From contig NZ_VDMC01000003.1 of the NCBI RefSeq assembly GCF_006346335.1, positions 62,001 to 126,000 of the forward strand: a stretch of DNA of 64,000 nt, given 5' to 3'. Under the pieces are notes generated by a model that worked only from the letters and a program-made list of their open reading frames with translations, did no database searches and was not told where the DNA came from. The position numbers and the translations under genes are program-made. Source of the DNA: Aequorivita sinensis (GTDB lineage: Bacteria; Bacteroidota; Bacteroidia; Flavobacteriales; Flavobacteriaceae). Below, piece after piece: positions 36,926-45,872 of this stretch (positions are counted from its first letter, which is position 1; each line of letters begins with the position of its first letter).

Positions 36926-39900
36926 ATGAAGAAAAGTACTCTCATTGGGTGCTTCATCGGCTTGCTTGCGCTTACGATGAATGCCCAGGTTACTCAGCCT
37001 TCTACTTCGACGACCGTTACCGGTACCACGAAGACAGAAGTCCAGAAAAAATCCAACTCCTCCATACAGGATTTGTTGGTAAGGTATAATAATGTCGGGA
37101 AGTATAATGGTTCTATTTCCGATCATTTTACGACAGAGGAGCAGCAAATGTTGCGTTCCTATTTTAAAGCTCAAAATAGCACTACAAATAGTGTAAGAGG
37201 TGTAAACTCAAATATCAGTTCTGATGCACCGAATAGTCTTTTAGAATTATCAAGATTAAATGGTACGGTAAACACGAATCCATTTTACCAAAGATCTTCT
37301 AATAACGGTAATTCTGCAAGAATATCGGATGCGCCACTTACACTTTCAGAACAGGCCATTGCAAATGGCTATGTTGGCAATAATCCGAGATATCAAAACG
37401 CTATTGGCCTTACATCTTTAGAGCAAGCAGAGATCTTAGCTGCTGAAGCTGCTGCACAGCAAAGAAGTACTCCTAATTTTAACGTTCAAAATCAAGCGAC
37501 TCAAAACAGAGTTTTATCTCAAATTGTACCTACTGCAGGTGCAACTGAAACTTTTGCAGTAGTACCAGGGGATTTCTTTTATGACCCATCTGATGGTACG
37601 ACTGGAGGACCGGGTGGTGATTGTTCTACTACCTCCTCAGGAGATCCTGGTGATTATCCTAACTGTGGTTGTGCTACAGTTACTACATTGACAGGTGCTG
37701 ATCTTTCTGTAGAATTTTTATCGTTTAGAGTATTTGGAAATTTTGATTACTTAAATATTTATGATGGTCCAGACACAAGTTCACCTCAAATTTACGATAG
37801 CAACTTAAATAGCGATACAGATGAGCTTGCAGGGATGATAGCTGCAAATGGATCAGCTGTATTTACATCTACAACTGGTGCTTTAACTTTTGAGTTTTAT
37901 GCCACTTCAGTAGTAAATACTTGTGGATGGGAAGTTGAAGTTCTTTCTGGTGGAGGAGGAGGATCTTTTCCTGCTCCATATTGTGGACCATTAGAATTTA
38001 ACAATGGTGTAGAGCCTATTACCTTAGTCGAGGTAGCAGGAATTAGTAATGTTTCCGATGCTACGATTGATGGATCTCCTGCACATGAAGATTTTACTGC
38101 AATTAGCGGTGATATGGAAGAAGGAATGTCTTATCCAATTGCCTTAGAAGGTAATACAGGTGGAAGTTTTACAAATAGTTTTACTGTATTTATAGATTGG
38201 AATCAAGACGGCATTTTGGATAATGCCAGTGAAAGATATGAAATAGGGACTATAGTTGGTTCTAATGGTACAGACGGACAACAAGCCACAGGGACTATTG
38301 ATGTGCCAGCTGGGGTTCTTGAAGGTCCAACTAGAATGCGAGTTATAAAGAAATTCTTACCTAGTTATGCACCAGATTCATGTGATCCAGGTTCAAGCTA
38401 TGGACAAGCCGAAGACTATACTATTAATGTAACTGCTGCAGGTGGTGGTGGAACAGGAGGTCCTTGTGCTACTACAGGCCCGAGTAACGGTTTTGAAAAC
38501 GGAAAGAGTTTCCTTAAAAATTTAGGACGTATTGTTGCTCATGACTTAACTGTCGTTGACGGTGAGAATATGACTTTAGAGTCAATTACAATAACAGCAT
38601 TTATTGGAGCTCAAGGTTCTGGAGTTAATGCTGATAATGTTGATGTATTTATTTACGCAGACGATGGTTCTGGCGCTCCTGGAGCATTAATTACTTCGCA
38701 AACAAACTTAGTTCCAGATTCACAAACAGTTATTGGAAGTAACTTTGGATTTGATGCTTGGAGTGTGGTACTTGATATAGCTGATGTTGATCTGCCTGGA
38801 CAAAATGGTGCAGATACTACTTATTGGATAGGTTTATCCCTTGAGCCAACAGACGGGAGTAATACTTTTTGGGAAAATTCTACTGCTGGAGTTATTGGAT
38901 ATGGGGAAGCTTATGACGATGGTCTAGGTGGAGGATATGTAATTGATTCAACATTAGAAGGTGTATATACCTTCGATGGTACTTGTGAGCCAATTGGCGG
39001 CGGCGGAACAGGAGGTCCTTGTGTTACTACAGGTCCGAGTAATGGTCTTGAAAATGGTAAGAGTTTCCTGAAAAACTTAGGCAGAATTGCGGCTAATGAC
39101 TTAACTGTTGCTGATGGTGAGAATATGACTTTAGAGTCAATTACAATAACAGCATTTATTGGAGCTCAAGGTTCTGGTGTTAATGCTGATAATGTTGATG
39201 TGTTTATTTACGCAGACGATGGTTCTGGCGCTCCTGGAGCATTAATTACTTCGCAAACAAACTTAGTTCCAGATTCCCAAACAGTTATTGGAAGTAACTT
39301 TGGATTTGATGCTTGGAGTGTAGTACTTGATATAGCTGATGTTGATTTACCTGGACAAAATGGTGCAGATACTACTTATTGGATAGGTTTATCCCTTGAG
39401 CCAACAGACGGAAGTAATACTTTTTGGGAAAATTCTACTGCTGGAGTTATTGGATATGGAGAAGCTTATGACGATGGTCTAGGTGGAGGATTTGTAATTG
39501 ATTCAACACTAGAAGGTGTATATAGCTTTGAGGGTACTTGTGAGCCAATTGGTGGCGGTGGTGGACCAGGTCCATTAACTACCGTATACGGTATTAATAA
39601 TGGAAACCTAGAATTAATAGGTTTTGGAGTAGCGACGCCTCAGAATACTGAAGTTTTTGGGTCATCTCCAGTAACAGTTAATTTTGAAAATGCGGGTGCA
39701 ATCGATCCTGCAAATCCAACAACAGGATACGTACTAGACAACGGAGGTGATTTCTTCTCTTTCGATGTTGTTACAGGTATTTATACTGCGCTAGGTAATA
39801 TTCCTGGAGACTGGGTTGGAATGGAATTCGACCAAACTTCTGGAATCCTCTATGCGCTTGCAGGAAATAGCCTTTATACTGTAGACCCAGTAGCAGTTAC

Positions 39901-41581
39901 CGCTACATTGGTTGGAGCTATGAATATGCCAGCTGCAGACCTTCCGATTGCTCTTGCAATTGACGGTAATGGAGTAGGGTACACGTATGATCTAGTTACT
40001 GATACTTTCCACTCAGTAGACCTTGCAACTGCAGCATCAACACCGATTGGTAATATTGGGTTTGTTGCGAATTTTGGACAAGGTATGGCATGGGATCCTA
40101 CAACTGACACAGTTTATATGGCTGCTTTTAATGGTGATACATTTCAAGCAGAATGGCGTTCAGTAGATTTAAGTACAGGTATGACAACTTTAATTGGTCC
40201 TATCGTAACTACTGCAGCTACTACTCAAGTTGCTTGGGCATCTGTAGGAGAGACTTTAGATCCACCTACTTGTCCTGAACCAACATTCCTTACAGTAACT
40301 AACATTACTCCAACGTCTGTAGATTTATCTTGGACTGGCGAACCAAATGCTAGTAATGGTTATATCTGGTACATTTTTGATGCTGGAGCAAATCCAACTA
40401 CAGATACACCAGTGGTTACAGGTACTACTCCTTCAGGGACAACTTCTGCAACTGCTACAGGTTTAACTAGTGGAATGAATTATGACTTCTACGTTGTTGC
40501 AGACTGTGGAACCGTAGATGGCTTGAGTACTCATGCAGGACCTGTTACATTTGCAACCCCACCAGCTTGTGGAGATAAATTCTACGATGATGGAGGTCCA
40601 AATGGAGATTATAGCAACTCTGCAAATATTACAACTACAATAGTACCTGATGTTTCTGGTGATGTTGTTACTGTAACTTTCTTATCTTTTGAAACAGAAG
40701 CTAATTGGGATGCATTATATGTTTATGATGGACCTGATGCAACTGCTCCTATTATTTCTAGTGGAAATCCTGGTACAACAGGTGGATTCCCTCCAGGAGG
40801 ATATTGGGGTAGTACTATTCCAGGACCATTCACATCTACACATCCAAGTGGAGCTCTTACCTTCGTATTTATGAGTGATGGGTCATTTGCGTATTCAGGA
40901 TGGGAAGCTGATATTACATGTGCACCAGTTCCACCACCAAACGATAAGATTGCTAACTCTATTGATGTAGATGAAATAGGATTCCCTTATACAGATCCTC
41001 AGGTTAATATGCCTGCAGCTACAACAGAGGATGGTAATCCTAATGGATGTGATCTTACAGGAGCAAACGGTGTATGGTATAACTTTGTGCCAACTGGAGA
41101 TGGAACTGCAACTGCAACCATCGTAACTCCAGGAGGAGCAAGCTCAGTAACCTTCTATACTGCACCTAACGAAAATGCAGTAGAGACTGATCTTACATTG
41201 GTAGACCAAAATACTAACCAATGTGCTCCAGGTACTTCTGCATCTATTAATACTGTTGCAGGTCAAGCATACTATGTTTTTGTATTAAATAATGGTGCTG
41301 AAACTGATATAGTAATTGATGGAACCAACTTAGGTATTGCTGACAATACTATTGAAGGTTTCTCTTTCTATCCGAATCCAACTACCACAATATTGAATAT
41401 GAACAGCGTAGACAACATTGAGTCTGTTGCTCTTTTCAATATGTTAGGACAAAGAGTGATTGATGCCCAAATTAATGCTACGACATCACAATTAGATGTT
41501 TCAAGCCTTAGTACTGGTACGTACATTATGCGAGTAACTGCTAATGGACAAACTGGATCTTACAGGGTTATTAAAAATTAA
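36926..41581 (+). CDS. Large T9SS surface protein with CUB, GEVED, FN3 and duplicated domains
   Basis: 1551 residues. Order: signal peptide (1-21, MNAQ); Asn/Ser-rich leader (about 22-225); CUB-like domain (about 228-345, with YLNIYDGPDTSSP); GEVED domain (about 350-505, VFIDWNQDGILD and YGQAEDYTINV); two near-identical 185-residue units (507-691, 692-876); a propeller-like region (about 880-1105, SGILYALAGNSLYTVDP); fibronectin III (about 1115-1210); a second CUB-like domain (about 1215-1330); a further beta domain; T9SS type A sorting domain (about 1480-1551, FSFYPNPTTTILNMNS, LSTGTYIMRV). Probably a cell-surface adhesin or scaffold. No protease or glycosidase motif is visible. Ended by a strong terminator. 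Confidence 0.88.
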   Translation: MKKSTLIGCFIGLLALTMNAQVTQPSTSTTVTGTTKTEVQKKSNSSIQDLLVRYNNVGKYNGSISDHFTTEEQQMLRSYFKAQNSTTNSVRGVNSNISSDAPNSLLELSRLNGTVNTNPFYQRSSNNGNSARISDAPLTLSEQAIANGYVGNNPRYQNAIGLTSLEQAEILAAEAAAQQRSTPNFNVQNQATQNRVLSQIVPTAGATETFAVVPGDFFYDPSDGTTGGPGGDCSTTSSGDPGDYPNCGCATVTTLTGADLSVEFLSFRVFGNFDYLNIYDGPDTSSPQIYDSNLNSDTDELAGMIAANGSAVFTSTTGALTFEFYATSVVNTCGWEVEVLSGGGGGSFPAPYCGPLEFNNGVEPITLVEVAGISNVSDATIDGSPAHEDFTAISGDMEEGMSYPIALEGNTGGSFTNSFTVFIDWNQDGILDNASERYEIGTIVGSNGTDGQQATGTIDVPAGVLEGPTRMRVIKKFLPSYAPDSCDPGSSYGQAEDYTINVTAAGGGGTGGPCATTGPSNGFENGKSFLKNLGRIVAHDLTVVDGENMTLESITITAFIGAQGSGVNADNVDVFIYADDGSGAPGALITSQTNLVPDSQTVIGSNFGFDAWSVVLDIADVDLPGQNGADTTYWIGLSLEPTDGSNTFWENSTAGVIGYGEAYDDGLGGGYVIDSTLEGVYTFDGTCEPIGGGGTGGPCVTTGPSNGLENGKSFLKNLGRIAANDLTVADGENMTLESITITAFIGAQGSGVNADNVDVFIYADDGSGAPGALITSQTNLVPDSQTVIGSNFGFDAWSVVLDIADVDLPGQNGADTTYWIGLSLEPTDGSNTFWENSTAGVIGYGEAYDDGLGGGFVIDSTLEGVYSFEGTCEPIGGGGGPGPLTTVYGINNGNLELIGFGVATPQNTEVFGSSPVTVNFENAGAIDPANPTTGYVLDNGGDFFSFDVVTGIYTALGNIPGDWVGMEFDQTSGILYALAGNSLYTVDPVAVTATLVGAMNMPAADLPIALAIDGNGVGYTYDLVTDTFHSVDLATAASTPIGNIGFVANFGQGMAWDPTTDTVYMAAFNGDTFQAEWRSVDLSTGMTTLIGPIVTTAATTQVAWASVGETLDPPTCPEPTFLTVTNITPTSVDLSWTGEPNASNGYIWYIFDAGANPTTDTPVVTGTTPSGTTSATATGLTSGMNYDFYVVADCGTVDGLSTHAGPVTFATPPACGDKFYDDGGPNGDYSNSANITTTIVPDVSGDVVTVTFLSFETEANWDALYVYDGPDATAPIISSGNPGTTGGFPPGGYWGSTIPGPFTSTHPSGALTFVFMSDGSFAYSGWEADITCAPVPPPNDKIANSIDVDEIGFPYTDPQVNMPAATTEDGNPNGCDLTGANGVWYNFVPTGDGTATATIVTPGGASSVTFYTAPNENAVETDLTLVDQNTNQCAPGTSASINTVAGQAYYVFVLNNGAETDIVIDGTNLGIADNTIEGFSFYPNPTTTILNMNSVDNIESVALFNMLGQRVIDAQINATTSQLDVSSLSTGTYIMRVTANGQTGSYRVIKN
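38444..38998 (+). repeat. 185-codon tandem unit, copy 1
   Basis: First copy of a 555-bp in-frame direct repeat within the T9SS protein. The unit starts in a glycine-rich linker (GGTGGPC) and ends at TFDGTCEPIGG. It probably forms one jellyroll-like domain. Confidence 0.9.
38999..39553 (+). repeat. 185-codon tandem unit, copy 2
   Basis: Second copy. Against copy 1 I count 9 base differences in 393 bp (38561-38953), but 17 in the preceding 100 bp (38461-38560). Almost all in the longer tract are synonymous. Confidence 0.9.
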
Positions 41582-41608
41582 GTTTTAATAGTTTAATTTT
41601 ATTTAAAG

Positions 41609-41638
41609 ACCACCTGCGAAAGCGGGTGGTTTTTTTTA
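41609..41638 (+). terminator. Strong intrinsic terminator of the T9SS surface protein
   Basis: Stem ACCACCTGC/GCGGGTGGT with a GAAA tetraloop (41609-41630) followed by nine T residues, starting 27 bp past the stop. The -7 box of the next gene begins just 6 bp after the T run. Confidence 0.9.
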
Positions 41639-41644
41639 TTTGAG

Positions 41645-41652
41645 TAACTTTG
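41645..41652 (+). promoter_or_regulatory. -7 promoter box of the glycosyltransferase gene, 4 nt before the ATG
   Basis: TAACTTTG ends 4 nt before the ATG at 41657. The upstream promoter half would lie within the preceding terminator's T-run. Confidence 0.5.
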
Positions 41653-41656
41653 CCAC

Positions 41657-42658
41657 ATGTTGTTAAAATACTCATTTGTTATACCTGTATTTAACCGCCC
41701 TCAGGAGGTTAGAGAGCTATTGAATAGTTTAGTTGGACTTGATTACTCAGGTGATTTTGAAATTGTAATAGTAGAAGATGGATCTACAATAACATCGGAA
41801 GAGGTGGTTGATGAGTTTTCAGATAAACTCCATATTTCATACTACTTTAAAGAAAACTCTGGCCCTGGAGAATCTCGAAATTACGGTATGCAAAGAGCTA
41901 AAGGAAATTATTTTATAATACTAGATTCCGATTGTTTATTACCGACGCATTACATTACCGCCGTTGATGAATTCTTAAAAAATTCATTTTACCATTGCTT
42001 CGGGGGTGCCGATGCAGCGCACCAAAGTTTTACACCACTGCAAAAAGCTATTAATTACACCATGACATCCTTTTTTACAACGGGAGGAATAAGAGGTAGT
42101 GAAGTAAGTGTAAACTCTTTTGAACCTAGGAGTTTTAATATGGGAATTTCAAAGGAGGTTTTTGAGAAAACAGGAGGGTACGGTAAAATTCATCCAGGTG
42201 AAGATCCTGATTTATCACAACGAATTTTAAAAGCTGGCTACAAAACTGTTTTTCTTCCTAATGCATATGTGTATCACAAAAGAAGGATTTCTTGGAAAAA
42301 ATTTCATATTCAGGTTAAGAAATTCGGTATGGTAAGACCAATACTGAGCAAGTGGCATCCTTCATCGGCGAAAATCACCTTTTGGTTTCCAACTTTATTT
42401 GTGTTATTTACTATAGCGTCAATCTTGGGGTCGCTGTTTTTATCTCCTTATCTTGGTGTACCACTAGTAGGTTATCTTGTATTAATATTGGTTGACTCAT
42501 CTATTAAAAATAAAAGTGTTTATATTGGTGTTTTATCTGTAGTAGCAGTCTTTATTCAGTTTTTTGGGTATGGTTTAGCTTTTTTAAAATCGAGTATTTT
42601 TATTGGACTTCTCGATAAAAATCCACAAGAGCAATTTCCATCTTTATTTTTTAAGTAA
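41657..42658 (+). CDS. Family 2 glycosyltransferase
   Basis: 333 residues. GT-A fold with YSFVIPVFNRPQEVRELLNSL at the N terminus, a DSD-type metal motif (FIILDSDCLLP) and an ED motif in HPGEDPDLSQRIL; the C-terminal about 80 residues hold two to three membrane helices (about 238-305). It transfers a sugar from a nucleotide sugar at the inner membrane face; acceptor and sugar are not identifiable. Followed at 25 bp by the YbbR gene, then coaE. Confidence 0.9.
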   Translation: MLLKYSFVIPVFNRPQEVRELLNSLVGLDYSGDFEIVIVEDGSTITSEEVVDEFSDKLHISYYFKENSGPGESRNYGMQRAKGNYFIILDSDCLLPTHYITAVDEFLKNSFYHCFGGADAAHQSFTPLQKAINYTMTSFFTTGGIRGSEVSVNSFEPRSFNMGISKEVFEKTGGYGKIHPGEDPDLSQRILKAGYKTVFLPNAYVYHKRRISWKKFHIQVKKFGMVRPILSKWHPSSAKITFWFPTLFVLFTIASILGSLFLSPYLGVPLVGYLVLILVDSSIKNKSVYIGVLSVVAVFIQFFGYGLAFLKSSIFIGLLDKNPQEQFPSLFFK

Positions 42659-42683
42659 CTTTATAAATTAATAATCACTAAAT

Positions 42684-43634
42684 ATGTTCAAGGGAATTTT
42701 TAGAAACCTTAATAAAAAAAAAGTTAAGCGTTTTTTACTTTTTTTAACCTTAGCAACCATATTTTGGGTTTTTACAAAGTTCAGCAGAGAGTTTACGGCT
42801 TCACTAAATACCAAAATTGAATATTCAAATATTCCAGAGACTACAGCTTTATCAGAAAATACAGTTCGAGATATTGATTTTGATCTTACAGCAAATGGAT
42901 TCGAAATATTGTATTATAAAGTTAAGAAGCCTTCAATAGAAATAAATATCGAAGATTACCTAGACAACAATGAGTTTAATTTCGAAATACCTAACAAGAA
43001 CCTCATAGGGTTAATAGGATTAAAATTTGGAAGTAGCAGAGCTATCAAAAACCTCTCCATTGAAGACTTAAAAGTCCAACTAGACCCAATTGTACTTAAA
43101 AGCGTTCCAATTAAAGCTTTAAAGTCTATTTCGTATAAAAACGGATTTAAAGCCGTTGATTCATTAAGATTTACGCCCGATTCGGTGTTAATATCTGGAC
43201 CTAAAAAGCTTATAAGTGAAATAAAATACGTTGAGACAGAGCATATTGAAATTAAAAATGTAGATAGAAATATTTCAAGAAAAGTAGCTATAAGTAAACC
43301 ATCAAAGGATGTTATTGCTATTAAGCCTCAAGAGGTTACTGCAAATCTCAAAGTAGCAGAATTTTCACAAGGAGAATTTACATTACCGGTAGAAATTGTA
43401 AATCTACCGCCTAATATTGAAATTAAATTAGTACCCTCTACAATCACACTAAAATTTGACGTTTCTGTAGATGAGTTTGCCGATCTCACTAAAGATAATT
43501 TTAGGGTTGTTTGCGACTATTCAAAAATGAATAAAGAGGGAAAATTTATGATTCCATTTTTAGAATCTAAACCTGAAAATATTTACAATATAGTTTTCGA
43601 ACCTAAAAAAATTGATCTTTTAATCGTAAAATAA
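42684..43634 (+). CDS. YbbR-like domain protein
   Basis: 316 residues. A basic N terminus and one membrane anchor (about 17-34, FLLFLTLATIFWVFTKFS), then repeated YbbR-like beta domains facing the periplasm, recognisable in VRDIDFDLTANGFEI, SVPIKALKSISYKNGF and FTPDSVLISGPKKLI. In Gram-positive bacteria YbbR (CdaR) regulates diadenylate cyclase; no such enzyme is encoded here, so the role is open. Lies between the glycosyltransferase and coaE genes with 13-25 bp gaps, so likely cotranscribed. Confidence 0.82.
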   Translation: MFKGIFRNLNKKKVKRFLLFLTLATIFWVFTKFSREFTASLNTKIEYSNIPETTALSENTVRDIDFDLTANGFEILYYKVKKPSIEINIEDYLDNNEFNFEIPNKNLIGLIGLKFGSSRAIKNLSIEDLKVQLDPIVLKSVPIKALKSISYKNGFKAVDSLRFTPDSVLISGPKKLISEIKYVETEHIEIKNVDRNISRKVAISKPSKDVIAIKPQEVTANLKVAEFSQGEFTLPVEIVNLPPNIEIKLVPSTITLKFDVSVDEFADLTKDNFRVVCDYSKMNKEGKFMIPFLESKPENIYNIVFEPKKIDLLIVK

Positions 43635-43647
43635 AACAATAGGACAA

Positions 43648-44223
43648 ATGAAAGTAGTTGGACTTACTGGAGGTATTGGCAGTGGAAAAACAACTGTTAT
43701 AAAAATGTTTGCTGCTTTAGGTGTTCCTGTATATATCGCTGATATTGAAGCGAAAAAGCTAACGAATTCTTCCCCCGTTATCCGTGAAAAGCTAATAAAA
43801 TTACTCGGGAAGGAAGCTTATCAAAACGATAAGCTAAATCGAAAATTCGTTGCGGAAAAGATTTTCAATGATAAAAACTTGTTAGAAGGAGTAAATGCTA
43901 TTATTCATCCTGAAGTTGGCTTACACTTCGAAAAATGGCGAGAACAACAAACAAGTGATTACGTGATTAAAGAGGCTGCTATTCTTTTTGAAAATGGAAG
44001 TTATAAAAATTGTGATGTAGTAATATTAGTCACAGCCCCAGAAGAAGTAAGAATTGCTCGCGTTATGAAACGCGATGGTGTTACAAAAAGCCAAGTAAAA
44101 GAGCGAATTAAAAATCAATGGCCTGATTCTAAAAAGAAAGAATTAGCTGATATTATTATCGAAAACATTGATTTAGAAGACACTCAGAATCTAGTAAACC
44201 AAATTCATCTCTCCCTTAGTTAA
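43648..44223 (+). CDS. coaE: Dephospho-CoA kinase
   Basis: 191 residues. P-loop GLTGGIGSGKTTV at residues 5-17, then VPVYIADIEAK and the lid region RVMKRDGVTKSQVKERIKNQ. Phosphorylates dephospho-CoA, the last step of coenzyme A synthesis. Follows YbbR by 13 bp. Length normal. Confidence 0.97.
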   Translation: MKVVGLTGGIGSGKTTVIKMFAALGVPVYIADIEAKKLTNSSPVIREKLIKLLGKEAYQNDKLNRKFVAEKIFNDKNLLEGVNAIIHPEVGLHFEKWREQQTSDYVIKEAAILFENGSYKNCDVVILVTAPEEVRIARVMKRDGVTKSQVKERIKNQWPDSKKKELADIIIENIDLEDTQNLVNQIHLSLS

Positions 44224-44229
44224 ACCCAC

Positions 44230-44293
44230 GTTAAATCTCGCCTTGTCTTTTGTTAACATTTGGTTAAATGAACAAAGAGCTAAATGTTAAAAT
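44230..44293 (+). promoter_or_regulatory. Four phased GTTAA half-sites before the two-component genes
   Basis: GTTAA begins at 44230, 44252, 44263 and 44286: spacings 22, 11 and 23 bp, close to whole turns of the helix. The outer pair also forms an inverted repeat TTAACATTT (44253-44261)/AAATGTTAA (44282-44290). The array ends just before the -7 box. Such direct repeats are typical of OmpR/PhoB-class regulator sites, so autoregulation by the gene at 45873 is plausible. Confidence 0.5.
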
Positions 44294-44295
44294 CT

Positions 44296-44303
44296 TATTT
44301 TTG
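44296..44303 (+). promoter_or_regulatory. -7 promoter box of the histidine kinase gene, 5 nt before the ATG
   Basis: TATTTTTG ends 5 nt before the ATG at 44309. Immediately downstream of the GTTAA array. Confidence 0.55.
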
Positions 44304-44308
44304 GGGCT

Positions 44309-45868
44309 ATGAACAAAAAGCTATTTGTTTTACTCATAGCTCTTATGAGCCTTTCATTATTAGGGATAGTTTTTGTACAGGGCTATTGGATTTCCAATGC
44401 ATATAGTACTAAGGCTGATCAATTTACAATTACTGCAAAGCAAGTGCTTTTGACGGTAGCTAAGGAAATTAAACTAAAAGAAACTGAAGCTTATTACAAG
44501 CTTTATATGCCTTATGTAGATAGTATTCAAGTGCCAGATAATGTGAGTTTTACTGAATTGGCTTATAAGATTCAGAATAAAGCAACCAATGAAACATACA
44601 TTTTTACCGATGGTATATTAGAGCAAGATTTTAAGCTTTCATCAGGACTATTGAATTTAGATTCTGATACTATTCAGTTTAGAAAGCTAACAAATCGAAA
44701 AACTCAAACAAAATTATCATCTGGAATAGATGGAAATACAGTTTCGGAAACACGTGTCGAATCTTTTTCTAGATTAAAGGATTATGAACAAAAGCAATTC
44801 GAGAATTTTGTAAGTACGATTAATACACTTACTCCAATTTATAAAAGAATAAGTGTTTCTGAAATAAAGGATTTATTAAATAAGGAATTAAAAGAACGAG
44901 GATTAAATACCAAATTCGAATTTGCTGTTTATAGTAATGAATTAGAAACCAAAGTAAGAACTAAAAACTTCAAGTATAATGAAGAAAGCACTTACATGGT
45001 TCCGCTCTTTGAAAATAGCAATCAAGCCAGCTACGAGTTATATGTAAACTTTTCAGGTAAAGAAAAGCTTGTTTGGAATAGTATTTTAGGAATGGCAATC
45101 CTTTCCTTGGTCTTTACCGCAGTTATTATTCTTGCTTATTCTAGTGCGATTTCTCAAATTTATAAACAAAGACAAATCTCTCAGATTAAGACAGATTTTA
45201 TAAATAACATGACTCACGAGTTTAAAACTCCAATTGCGACAATTAACCTTGCATTAGACTCACTAAAGAACCCGAAAGTAAAGGATAATAAAGAGTTTTT
45301 AGAGCGTTACTTGGGAATGATAAGAGAAGAGAATAAACGGATGCACGCGCAAGTTGAAAATGTTCTTCGAATTTCAAAACTAGAAAAGAATGAGTTGGAC
45401 CTGCCAAAAGAACGTGTTAATCTACAAGAAGTAGTAGAGGATGCAATTAGCCACGTAAGCTTAATTGTTGAAGATAGAGGAGGTTATATAAAAACACATT
45501 ATGGAGCACTTAAATCTGCGGTGTTAGCTAACGAATCGCATTTAACAAATGTTATTGTAAACCTATTAGACAACGCAGTAAAATACTCTGACGACGAACC
45601 TAAAATTGATATTTACTCGGAAAACGTAAAAAACAGTGTGATTCTCAAAATCCGTGATCAAGGTACTGGGATGTCGAAAGCAGTACAAAAAAGAATCTTT
45701 GAAAAATTTTACAGAGAACATACTGGCGATATACATAACGTAAAAGGACATGGCCTAGGTCTAGCTTACGTAAAACGAATTTTGGATGATCACGATGCCG
45801 AAATTTATGTTGAAAGTGAAAAAGGAAAAGGCAGCACATTTATAATAAAATTACACTTAATATCTTAG
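44309..45868 (+). CDS. Sensor histidine kinase, RprX-like
   Basis: 519 residues. Two membrane helices (about 5-25 and 252-273) flank a periplasmic sensor of some 225 residues with no known fold recognised. The HisKA phosphoacceptor is His303 in NNMTHEFKTPIATI; the ATPase domain shows the N box NVIVNLLDNAVKYS, G1 IRDQGTGMS and G2 KGHGLGLAYVK. Length and layout match the Bacteroidota RprX kinases, and the gene lies 4 bp before an RprY-like regulator. Signal unknown. Confidence 0.9.
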   Translation: MNKKLFVLLIALMSLSLLGIVFVQGYWISNAYSTKADQFTITAKQVLLTVAKEIKLKETEAYYKLYMPYVDSIQVPDNVSFTELAYKIQNKATNETYIFTDGILEQDFKLSSGLLNLDSDTIQFRKLTNRKTQTKLSSGIDGNTVSETRVESFSRLKDYEQKQFENFVSTINTLTPIYKRISVSEIKDLLNKELKERGLNTKFEFAVYSNELETKVRTKNFKYNEESTYMVPLFENSNQASYELYVNFSGKEKLVWNSILGMAILSLVFTAVIILAYSSAISQIYKQRQISQIKTDFINNMTHEFKTPIATINLALDSLKNPKVKDNKEFLERYLGMIREENKRMHAQVENVLRISKLEKNELDLPKERVNLQEVVEDAISHVSLIVEDRGGYIKTHYGALKSAVLANESHLTNVIVNLLDNAVKYSDDEPKIDIYSENVKNSVILKIRDQGTGMSKAVQKRIFEKFYREHTGDIHNVKGHGLGLAYVKRILDDHDAEIYVESEKGKGSTFIIKLHLIS

Positions 45869-45872
45869 AATT

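Noticed and set aside
36760-37089. Open frame overlapping the start of the large T9SS protein
   Set aside because: It crosses the fabI terminator and runs out of frame through the signal peptide. The T9SS frame has clear domains.
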